From Mesostigma viride (Eukaryota; Streptophyta; Mesostigmatophyceae; Mesostigmatales; Mesostigmataceae), in the NCBI GenBank assembly GCA_009746045.1, contig RPFO01000165.1, positions 2,519,521-2,583,520 of the forward strand: a stretch of 64,000 nucleotides of DNA. Reading direction: 5' to 3'. Positions 32,720 to 43,700 of this stretch are shown piece by piece (the first letter of the stretch is position 1; the number at the start of each line of letters is the position of its first letter). The notes under the pieces were generated by a model, which was not told the origin of the DNA, searched no databases, and saw nothing but the letters and a program-made list of their open reading frames with translations. The translations under genes and the position numbers were made by a program.

Positions 32720-34490
32720 GGCCTTTTGGCTCAATTGAGGCCTTTTTCACCAAGGTCACCTGGGGATGGTTATTTTGGCGGGAAGGACCGGTCCTATGGG
32801 TCGTCCGGCCCCAGTGGCGCGAATCTGGTATATGTGCTGAGCGGACGTCCTGACCCATTGGGGTCGACAGGGGTCGACGGTTACTGAAAGATATGTGAGG
32901 TGGAAAAGTACCTATTTTGGCCACTTTCGTGCAACCGGACGATGAATTTTCACGCGTGCACGACCATGGCGGCCTCGAGTAAAATAGACCGTATGGCCAT
33001 GTTCGTGCATCATTTCGACCAGTATGAAGCGCGTTGGACAGATACATTATCCGTGAAGCTAGCGCGACCGCTAAATGGGTCAAAAGTCGATTTTGAAATT
33101 CGTGGGGTCGTTATTTGTGTGCTGAATGCCAGGTTAGTGAAATTCAGATGGGGCGTAGATGGCGTTGATAGTGCGCCTGCCAGCAGGCCGGTGCTTCGAT
33201 ATGCTGGGAAGGAGACTAGCGGAACGGCGGGGGGGGATGTTGGGGCAGCCGTGACTAAAGGGGCACTGGCTATTTTCGAGCCTTCTGGCGTGTATCCGTA
33301 GGTAGAGAAGGGGTGTTTTTAGGTAGGAAAAACTGGGTTGCGGACAGCGAGAACGCGCGCGCGCCCGGCTATGGGAGCGCTCGTACGCAAGGAGCGCTGG
33401 CCCGGGCGTTGGCAGCCGTTTTTATACGTCAAAGGACGATGCATGGAGCTACTGTCCGGCAGGAGGAGCGGCCTGCGCTGGTCCCGGATAGCTTAAAGAA
33501 GTCGAGTTTGACCAGCGTTCCTGTCGCAGCCACCTCCACTGCTCGTGTTAGTGCGCACTTCATGATGCCATGAGTCGATGCGTGTGAAAGTTGACTGCAT
33601 CCAGGTAGGAGAAGGTTTGTATCATCGTTTGGTTTGTAACGCTGCCAGTTTCTTGTTGTTTACCGGCACCTGGCCGGTGTCACTTCAAGGCAGGTTATTA
33701 CGTTGTGCTGCACTCTGCGGCTGGGCCCCGTTGTGTAAGCGTATGTGCCCTCTGTAAGAAGCATGGTAGTTCCTGCTATGGTGCCCATGTCACAGGCCAG
33801 CCTTGGAAGGGCCCCCAAATAGGCTAGATGTCTAGATAACTGGTTATTAGTGTCCATTCATGCTTGTATATCTTGCCATGCTGTTCATGTGCTACCTTAA
33901 GAGCATCACCTTGTTGGAAAGTATTATAACTGGTTGGTATTGAGGCTTGGTGAGTGCGCTTATGCGCTTGGAAGGTCACAACTATCATTATAATGCATGA
34001 TCATTGTGCGTGTTGATTATAGAGGCTGTGGATTCCTTGTAGTTACGTGCAATACCCATGGCAGGGTAATGCTGCCTGCAGTGCTCCGCGACAGCCCTGT
34101 CGGAAGTGTGTGTGCGTGGTCCCTTTGGATCGAGCATGCCATGTCATGCCATGCTTACCGTGTCGTGGGGAAACCTCGTAAGGTCCGAAAGACACGTTAA
34201 AGGCAGAGGAAACTGAGTACTAGCGCCTTTTTTCTGCATCTACCTATGGTCATGTTGTGTTCATGGTGCCGCCGCAGCGACACCCTGTTTTATTAAATGA
34301 TAATTAAATAGGTATTGGGCATATATGACTGATGTTAAGTGCTGGGAACCCCAAAACAATCATAATAATGCATGACCTATCCTCATATTTGGAATAAAGT
34401 TTGTTGTCTCATGGTAATTACATGCAACACCCAATTTATAAAAAGGCCTCAATTGAGGCCTTTTTCTGGGTAGATAGACACTATAGGTGA
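32690..34490. other. Segment bracketed by palindromes and inverted flanks
   Basis: A 16-bp palindrome (half-site GGCCTCAA) at 32708-32723 with a partial second copy after it, and a 26-bp palindrome (half-site AAAAAGGCCTCAA) at 34440-34465. Outside each, CTGGGTA(A/G)ATAGACA occurs in inverted orientation. No coding gene recognised between; the longest open frame (32900-33301, GTG start) has no family motif. Confidence 0.5.
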
Positions 34491-34530
34491 CGGGCTCACA
34501 CCCGGGCAGCCTCCTGGTTTGTCTGTGATA

Positions 34531-34980
34531 TGGAGGCAGATGGTATGCAAGGATAGATGGCAAGTGATGATGAAGGAGACCACCCCCAAGTTTGACCCTT
34601 AACCCTACCGTGGGGGCTCGGCGTGTGACCAAGTATAGCATTCACAGTGATTCGGGCTGTGGTGCCCACAACCCCGTAACTAGGTCTTAGATAGCTAGCG
34701 CTCCCTCCCTGCCATCCCATCCCATCCCATCCCATCCCATCCCACTCTCGACTGTACTGATGACTTGTGCTCACGCAACGCTGTTATGTGTTAATTCATG
34801 GATTAATTAATTGGAGGCAGCTGGTTCGCAAGGCTACTAAGATGGCAAATAGTGATGAAGGAGACCACCCCCAAGTCTGTGGGGGCTCCGCCTGTGACCC
34901 GGCCCAGTTTGGCATTCATAGCGATTCGGGCCGTGGTGCCCACAACCCTGTAACTAGGAACTAGATAGCTAGCATCATCC
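34531..34980. repeat. Two diverged tandem copies of a 170-bp unit
   Basis: 34531-34710 and 34813-34980 share GGAGGCAG, GATGAAGGAGACCACCCCCAAG, GATTCGGGC(T/C)GTGGTGCCCACAACCC and TAGATAGCTAGC. A third partial copy is at 40950-41045. (CCCAT)n at 34711-34743 separates the first two. No coding content. Confidence 0.75.
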
Positions 34981-35143
34981 ATTCCATCCCATGTTCCCCT
35001 CCCATGTGATGCACTGAGGACTTATGCTCACGTGGACATTAATTAATAAAAATTGATTAATCCCATTCCAAGTGCCCCCATCTAGACAACTAGTGTGAAT
35101 ACTCTGTCGCGGGGGAGCCCCTTCCGCCGCTAGTTTGTTGTTT

Positions 35144-35266
35144 ACCTAACTAGGTTCCCGCCCCGCCAGTACACTTGGGGCTTCTCGGGGCTGGACTTTG
35201 TGCGAATGTAGTCGGGCCGCTGGTCGCGTTGTTGCTGCTGCTGGGCTGGCGTCAGGTGCATGCATG
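35144..35266 (-). pseudogene. LINE ORF1 C-terminal fragment
   Basis: LTPAQQQQQRDQRPDYIRTK then PEKPQVYWRGGNL and a stop. Clearly related to the ORF1 relic at 21391-22121 but a separate, shorter copy. Confidence 0.75.
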
Positions 35267-36175
35267 CATGGCCTGACATGCATGGCGCTTGCATGTGCGT
35301 AAATCATGTACAGTATACCAAGGAGAGAACCAGTGCAGGCCTGATGCAACTGATGGTGCAGGCCTGCTACAACTGATATGCAATGCTAAAGCTTGAGATA
35401 TCTATTCATTGAGAATGATAAGTTACGGAGGCTTTTGAGATATCTATGCAGCATTACCATGCAATTCCGGCATTAAAAATCAATTATTTAATTGTAACAC
35501 ATTACTGTGCCGCGTGAGCACAAATTATGCCGCTACGTACTGGTCAAGGTTTTTGCATGTGCACTGCTGTTTACAATCGGCCCGTACGAACCGGGACACT
35601 TGAAATTAGCACTAGCTGGCCAGCATGATTCCATTATCCGCGGAGAGCGCAGCTCACTGGTAGGCAGTGTATGGACAGTAGGCACGCATTTCAGGCATTA
35701 CTTGCAATATTGCATGCCTGACAGAAGCTAGGCAGGCATTGCTTACGGCCAGCTGCACACCAGGCCTCATATAAGTGGCACCATATGCGGCCCATTGCAC
35801 GTGATTCCCAAGGAGAATGCCCTCATGGACCCGCATGACCGTCCATGCACTGAAATTGCACAATACATTCCAAGATAAACCATGGACCATGTATAGATAT
35901 GTCCAATGGGCTTCCAGCCTGGCTGGGCCCACCATCAGGCTGCTAGTGGGGGCACTCGGTGGCATTGGCTTTGCCTGCAGCATGCGCATGTACACATAGC
36001 AGCAGCGACGCCAGAGAGTAGGCATTAGCCCCAAAAGGCTCTGTATAAGCAGGGAATTGCTTTGTCGACCCGACCGTTGTGTTTGCTTTGGCTTGAAAAT
36101 TGAAAGCCAAACCATAGGGTTTGCCTTGCAAAGCAGTACTAAGTGGAGCCAGGCTCCTCAAAGTCCTTGGCCATC
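35267..36175. other. No gene seen
   Basis: Short CATG-rich repeats at 35258-35290; otherwise nothing recognisable. Confidence 0.5.
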
Positions 36176-36179
36176 ATGG

Positions 36180-36350
36180 GAGCGTACGCTGGCATCGCAC
36201 ATAGGTGGGGGCGTACGCCGCAGCGCATGTGGGCGGGGGCGTACGCCGGCAGCTCATATAGGCGGGGGCGTACGCCGGCAGCGCATGTAGGCGGGGGCGT
36301 ACCCAGGCATCAAGTATAGGCGGGGGCGTACGCCGGCATCAACGATAGGC
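36180..36350. repeat. 31-bp tandem repeat, about 6 copies
   Basis: Unit TAGGCGGGGGCGTACGCC plus GGCAGCGCATG, with copies diverging at the edges. GC-rich and rich in CGTACG palindromes. Confidence 0.85.
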
Positions 36351-36774
36351 AGGGAAAATCTAGGCGGGATTCGCAGGGGGTGGGAGTGGCGGGTTAACCA
36401 CAGAAACCCGATGGGCCAGCCAAGGGGTGATCTCCTGGCCAGTCCATGCGTTCTCACACTTGGTCCACACATTGCCGAATGGAAAACGTGGCGCACGCGC
36501 TCCCCCTTGGAGGCCAACGCTCTGGCTGCCGTCACCTCTTCCGGCCAATCGACTGCCTCGCATGTGGTCCATTCTCTCTTGCTTGTTCTATCTTGTTCGC
36601 TTGTACAGCGTACATCTCGAGGAAGAAGCCAGAAATGGACTGAGGAGGCATTCCGGTAGTTGCTCCCTTCGTTATGGCTCGACAGCCTTGCCCCCCCTCC
36701 TCCCATGGAATAACTGTCCATCACTAGCGTATTCCACGGTCGCCCAAAGTTGCTCGCTCGTCCATGTGCAATGC

Positions 36775-37200
36775 CCTAATGCTCCCATCCCCATTCGCTT
36801 CCTGGTCTCTGTGGCCTAATGCTCTGTCCCCATTCGCTTCCTGGTCTCTGTGGCCTAATGCTCCGTCCCCATTCGCTTCCTGGTCTCTGTGGCCTAATGC
36901 TCCGTCCCCATTCGCTTCCTGGTCTCTGTGGCCTAATGCTCCGTCCCCATTCGCTTCCTGGTCTCTGTGGCCTAATGCTCCGTCCCCATTCGCTTCCTGG
37001 TCTCTGTGGCCTAATGCTCCGTCCCCATTCGCTTCCTGGTCTCTGTGGCCTAATGCTCCGTCCCCATTCGCTTCCTGGTCTCTGTGGCCTAATGCTCCGT
37101 CCCCATTCGCTTCCTGGTCTCTGTGGCCTAATGCTCCGCCCCCATTCGCTTCCTGGTCTCTGTGGCCTAATGCTCCCATCCCCATTCGCTTCCTAGTCTC
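36775..37200. repeat. 39-bp minisatellite, about 11 copies
   Basis: Unit CCTAATGCTCCGTCCCCATT plus CGCTTCCTGGTCTCTGTGG, nearly perfect. Because 39 is a multiple of three, several frames stay open through it on both strands, which creates spurious 125-211 codon frames. Lies just 3' of the CCA-adding enzyme gene. Confidence 0.95.
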
Positions 37201-37598
37201 CTCTCCCACAGGGCAGCTGCGTCTTCATTCTCCCATCCATGCCCGCTCCTTGGAATCGCCCAGCCAGCAGCGATGCCCAAGTAAACCTCCCATCCGCTTC
37301 CGTCCCATGCCCCCGTCGCGCAGCCAGCAGCAAGCCAGAATCCTTCCTCCGAAAAATGTCGTGTGCAGCCAATTCAGAAACCGGGCTCGCTCTCACTAGT
37401 TGGGCCATGCCCCCTGCTTGGCCACACACTACCCACGTCCGCACCCGTGTGCATCTGAAGCCCACGCTCGCTCTCCCTTTTCGGGCCACGCTCTCCCTTT
37501 TCGGGCCACAGGTCGCACTTCCCCACTCCATCAGCATCCAAAACAGAAAAAGAAGAAAAGGCACTTTGTTATGGTACTTTTTGTTTTTCTTTATCGTG

Positions 37599-37757
37599 TC
37601 ACTTGTTGGGCCACAGGTCGCACGCCCGCAGCCGCGCCAGCACCGCCTCCTCCTCGGTCAACGCGTGCGCCAGCGCGAGGTACTCGCCCTCCTCCATGAG
37701 CTGGCCCATCACCCTGCCAGGGGGGATGCCCAGCCGCTTGAGCGTGGTGCTCTTGAC
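37599..37757 (-). CDS. CCA enzyme exon 11, stop
   Basis: [20 protein letters not shown] ... RACDLWPNK and TGA. The last coding bases (GTGCGACCTGTGGCCC) recur 104 bp downstream at 37504-37519. Confidence 0.92.
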   Translation of the reverse strand, partial: VKSTTLKRLGIPPGRVMGQLMEEGEYLALAHALTEEEAVLARLRACDLWPNK

Positions 37758-40700
37758 CTGCCACCGCGAGGAGGAGGTTGTGGAGGAGGGTTGCAGTTGA
37801 CTAGGCGTGTTGACCGTGCAAAAAGCCACTGTTACATCTGAGGGCTGCGGTCGACAGATAAGCGAACAGATAGGCAGGTGGCTATACGCTTACCATGCAC
37901 AGAGGCTGCATGTTTGTCAGCAAAGTATTCCCGAGTGCGTATGATAGAAGATGCCTCGAGTATAGCTAGATAGGCTTCCAATCGGTAGCGATGAAGCGCC
38001 GATGGACCTAGAAATATTAAAATGGATTACATCACCACATGATAAGAGCTACCAGCTCATGGAGGCATCTATTATCGGGATTGCAGAGGGGACAGCTCTC
38101 ATGCTTTGTTTGTGATACCCTTCGAAAGCTACAGCACCACGTGTGTCGGAGGGGGAGGGGGGGTGAGGGCGGGGGGCATGCCTGCCGATGCGGGGGGGGG
38201 GGGGGGGGGGGGAGAAAACACGCGCCGGAGTTGCGGGTGGTGGGGGAGAAAACGCGCACGGGCGTTGCGGGTGGTGGTAGAGAAAACACTTGCACACCAC
38301 GGGTGTTGCGGAGGGTGTGTGTGCTATGATCACCTGGCAGTTAGGCGTAGCTGGTGTTTGTGGGAAAGACATAAGCACAGCCTACCGTGAGCTCGCACCA
38401 GGGACTGGCTGCGCCTGGACGCTGAGTCAACGCCTTCGCAAGGCAACCACCTTGCTGGTTCCTGTACTTGTCCATTGGTAAGAAAGCTACTACGCAACTA
38501 ACAATGAAGTGACTGGGGTGCAGCCTGCGGTGATCATCTCGCACTTACCACAAACTCGATGAGGCCTATTTCCATCTTACCAGGAACTAGGGCGAGCAGC
38601 TACAATACCACCAACTATCGGAGGTCTGCTTCATCTAGCGGTCAGGTCATCTTGTTTCATTCTTACCAGGAACTCGCGGTTTGCGGCGCGCGCCACAGCT
38701 GCCTTCATGTGCTCGCGAGCGTGTCGGTGCCGTCGCAAGAATTCCCGCGCCTCGTCCTCCCCCCTGGTCATAGTCGCGTACACCGCCAGGCAGTCGTCGG
38801 CAAAGGGGGACGCGTACAGGCGCGCCCAGCGGAGGGCGAAGCGGGTGACGGCCGCACCTGCGGTGGGGTTATTATGCAGTGACGCTGTTTTCAGACTAAC
38901 AGAAACTTAAGGGATGCTACGACCAGCATTCTTGAAGGCACTTTCTACCCTCGAGGCATCACGGAAGAAGCAGGTTTCGCTTGAGTATAGACCAGCAGAA
39001 ACTAGAAATAGTGGTATTAGGTGTTGCATGAATAATTAGCAGCTTGTCGTGGAAAGGCTGCCATCAGAATTTGCTGGGAACGGATGCAGTCACACAAGCC
39101 CTTCCGGAGAGTCCAGTCCCCATACACAAAACACATAGAAAGAATCCAATAGGCTTTGCACACAAATAGAGAGTAACAATAGGCTATGCACACAGATGGA
39201 GAATCCAATAGGCGATGCAATCAGATAGAGAGTACCAACGGGCGATGCAGGTGACATGATGGATGATTGACCACCAGATACCTAACACTGCCGCTCAACG
39301 ACTTTCTAGCGACATCCCAACGTGGAATCATGAGGGAGCATCCAACGGCATTGACGCCTCCCATCCCCACAAGAAGTCGAACCCATGTGCCGTATCAAAG
39401 TTTATGGCGGGAAGCTTGGTTTGCTGGACCTAGCGCTCACACCATCCTACCGTACACCATCGCGCACTAGAGGACCTAGCGCTCACACCATCCTACCGTA
39501 CACCATCGCGCACTAGAGGACCTAGCGCTCACACCATCCTACCGTACACCATCGCGCACTAGAGGACCTAGCGCTCACACCATCCTACCGTACACCATAG
39601 CGCACTAGAGGACCTAGCGCTCACACCATCCTACCGTACACCATCGCGCACTAGAGGACCTAGCGCTCACACCATCCTACCGTACACCATCACGCACTAG
39701 AGGACCTAGCGCTCACACCATCCTACCGTACACCATCGCGCACTAGAGGACCTAGCGCTCACACCATCCTACCGTACACCATAGCGCACTAGAGGACCTA
39801 GCGCTCACACCATCCTACCGTACACCATCGCGCACTAGAGGACCTAGCGCTCACACCATCCTACCGTACACCATAGCGCACTAGGTGCAGCACAGGCATA
39901 CACATACATCGACAAATGAGAAGTGCCTCCGTTAAGAAATAGGAAGGTATTTATAGGTAAGTATGTTCAGAAACGCTTTGTACTTGTGCTGCCGACAATG
40001 GCACAGCCACAAGAGGTCAAGAGCGCCCTATCGCGGCAACCAGCAGCAGGCAGACCACTCGACCCTGCCCCTAACAATGCCTCTGCCACACCACAAAGAA
40101 AAAAGGGCATGGTCGTGCCGGTTTACGCATGACCTGGACGCGCTTGCTAACAACCCACCCTCGATGCCTTTGGCAGGGTCCTCCTCCAGCAACGCCACCA
40201 AACTGCGCAGCGCGTCGACCATGCTTGCCTGCCCATGCAAGGGAAAAAGACTTACGGTTTAGTAAGGGAAAACAGTTAGGGAAAGCAGTTGGGGAAAAAG
40301 AACGCTTTCCGGTTCTGGGGGGAGAGGCGGGGAAGCACACGTGGGATCGAGAATGTCCGTCCTCATCTTTGCAAGACAGTAAGTAATACTAGGGCGATGT
40401 TCCCTGATGATAGGGCGCAAGAAGAGACGGTATACGGTATACAGTATACGGTATAAGGTATGCAATATACGAGGTACGGTGTACGGTATACGGTGTACGG
40501 TATATGGTATGCTTGCATACAGGGTGGATTTCGAAGATGCAGATACGATTCTGGCTGGGAGACTTTACGACGACTGACAACTGACCGCAACTGGCAGATC
40601 CAAAGGCACCGGGTGACGGCACCCACTTCAAGTACGGCACTGGGTGACTGGATTGGGTGCCGTGTGGTTCAGTGCGGTGGTACCTGTCATCCCAATCGGC

Positions 40701-43700
40701 TTAAGTGGACTATGCTAGATGGTAGGAACCAAAAGTACTAACAATCACGTTTCCGTCATTGATTTGTCATACCCTGGGGGCAGTAATGGAAGCTTTGTTA
40801 CAGAAATGAGACAGTGACGAGACAGGAGCAGATTACTAAGCAGAAAATGGCCCTTAAACAATTCTTTCAGAAATCTCAGCCCGCAGCACAAGCCCATGAC
40901 TGGCTTTTATTCATCAGTACTATCTCACACACCCCAGCTCCTTGGTAGATGCTAACGATTCGGGCCGGGGTGCCCGCAACCCCATAACTACAGGCTGGAT
41001 AGGCAACCATTCCATTCCATCCATTTCATGGAGGACTATGCTCACCTGACGCAGTCTACTTGTTATTAATACTTGTTATTAATCTACTTGTTATTAATTA
41101 TACTTGGTAGATGCTGTACAGGGTGTACCATGTTCACACAAGTGAAAAATCTAATCCCCCCCATGAGATAAGCACGCATTTGGAATTCCCCAAAGAAATA
41201 CACAACCAATTGGAGTTATTTTTTTCAGGATCATCTAGAGGATCATCATAACTCCAGACTGCATGAAGACCTCACTACGAGGTTAGTGGCCCCTCTAACG
41301 AGCGGTTAGCTGGCCCCACCTCCTTCTTGGACAGCTTGTAGTGCGTCGCCAGGTCAGCGAGCGCCTCCCGAGGGTCCCTGGCGACGACGCCTGGCGCGTG
41401 CAGCATGAGCGCGGCCATGCGCAGCGCGCAGGGTGTCCCTGGCGGCACGCGGCGTGCACTCGCCATGGCGGACGGGGTGAGCGCTGCGACTGCATGCGAC
41501 CGGGCGATGAGTGTAAAGTGTGGATGGGGGGGTGCATGGATGGGGGGGTGCATGAGCTTGGGTTTCTTTACGTGAAGATATTAATGAGACAACACTATAT
41601 TCTACAAGTAGTTCATATACCATAGGTTTAGAACTTAGGGTTAAAACCCTATTGACGGTGGGCTTCTTTGTTTGAAGATATCCACGAGACAACACTACAT
41701 ACTACTAGAAGTACACATACATAATACCATGAGACAGGGGGATGGGCGGCCAAGCATTAATGGGGCGATCCATTAATAGGGCGACACATGGGCATGGATT
41801 CAAGTATCATAAAATGTATTGGATCTCTTGGGAAATAGTAAATGCTAACCTAGGTTAGTTTAAAATATCATAGATCAGGGTGCAGAAAAGAGACGATGTA
41901 CCTCCATCGTACAGCTCTTACCACACCTTCAAAATCAGTGCACATCATTATCAAGTTGGTTATTGCAGCACCATGCTGGGGTCCCAGCATACTACTTCAC
42001 AAGGTGCTGCCCCTCTAAGCAGCGTGGGTGGGTGGGTGGGAGCTGAAACGTCGCCTCCCTACGTCCCCTACACCACTCTGACTGCCCATCACAGCTGCGC
42101 CACGCCTGGTGCAGGTACAAGGTCTAGTGACGTACGTTAGAAGCTACCTAGGCCTGCACTTTGGGCTCACGCTCAGTGCCGGCACAAAAAGGCCGGCCGT
42201 TGCAGAACCCTCATGACAAGCGCTAGTACTACGCTACCTACGGCAGGTCGGTCCCCTTGGAGCCCGTCCACGTGTCACATGCTACTACGTTAAAATGAGC
42301 AAAGTTCAACAATTTCGCTTACAATAGCATAGTTCAGTGTACAGAAAACATAGCTCAGCTTACAATAACGTAGTTCAGTATGAAATAGTGGTACACAAGA
42401 AACGTTTGCAGGCTGCGATAATTGAAGGCCCCACGTTCGTAAGCCCCGGTGGTTGAGTGGATCGTAGAACGCTTGACAAATTACAGAACGCTTGACAAAG
42501 TATGAAACGCTTGGTTTATATGAATTGCCTAGGCAAGTCCTAGAACCATCATGGGGCTAATCATGGGCCCGCCGCTTGTGGCTATGTGCTGCATAGAGGC
42601 TGTGTTGTGGCCATGCGCTACCGCCAGGAATAACGCCAAAGTCGCCGGGCTAGCTTAGGTACGGTATGTACAACATGGGTGAAATTCTAGCGTTGCATGC
42701 TTTCGATGCAACTAAAGCGCACGTACTCTGAAGATCAGCATATGGGAAAACGTACACCAACACATGGCACGCGCACTCACCAATGTCCGGCGGGAAAATA
42801 AACTGCGCAAGCCCCAACGCGGATGCCATCTCCAGCGCCTGCCCAAACGCCTCGGGCGGCTGCAATCAACCACATTTACATTTGGACCGATCTAACATAC
42901 ACGCATTCAGAAATCAATCAAATTAACATTTAGAGCGATCCATCACATCTACTCGTAGAGCAAGCAATCATGTCGCCCATCGTCATGTCGAGATCTACAT
43001 CGACATACTACGTCAATGATTACAAGTAGCATGACCATTATTCGAGATAGATGTACAGAAGTGGTATAAGCATACATTGGGCACAGGCACAAACTCCGGG
43101 GCCGCTAGCTTGCACCCTTAGACAAACCGCGCGGATTACGCCAGGGGCCACTAGATCTAGGAAAACCCTGCCACCACATGCAGGAATGCCGTCACATGCA
43201 CGAGGTACCACCCCTCAGCTGACTGGATTCTAAACCTGTTATTCCAGCACACGCACCGCCTTTGAGGCCGCTAGCTTGCCCAGCTCGGCCCAGACGCGCT
43301 CCACTGCCACGGATGCCAGCCGTGGGGCCAGCGCCTCCATGGCATCCTGCGTCTCCCTGGCCAGGGTGAAGCCCAGGGTGCACGCGAAGCGGATCTGCGA
43401 CACCAGAGGAAGCAAAGGAAGGGGGCCCCACGGAAGGGAGGTCGCTACAGCGTGTCAGCTAGATCGAGAATAGGGTATTAAATCATACTGTGGCGGCTAG
43501 ATAGAAGATACCCTAACGGGTATCAAAGCACAGTGTGTCCTGTTTAGCATGCCAACCGTTTTTGAAGTGAAGAAAATGAATTGATGGACCATGTGCGAGA
43601 AAGAAGTATGAGTGCGCCCTTGGATAGGCCATAACTATAAATGGGTACCGGTCCGTACCAGTACCTCAGCATATCCATGAGACTAGCTCGCTATTTACAT

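Noticed and set aside
32900-33301. 133-codon frame as a gene
   Set aside because: No ATG at its start, no family motif, and it lies within a repeat-bounded segment.
39426-39885. CRISPR-like array
   Set aside because: The 46-bp units are contiguous with no unique spacers, and the setting is a eukaryotic intron.
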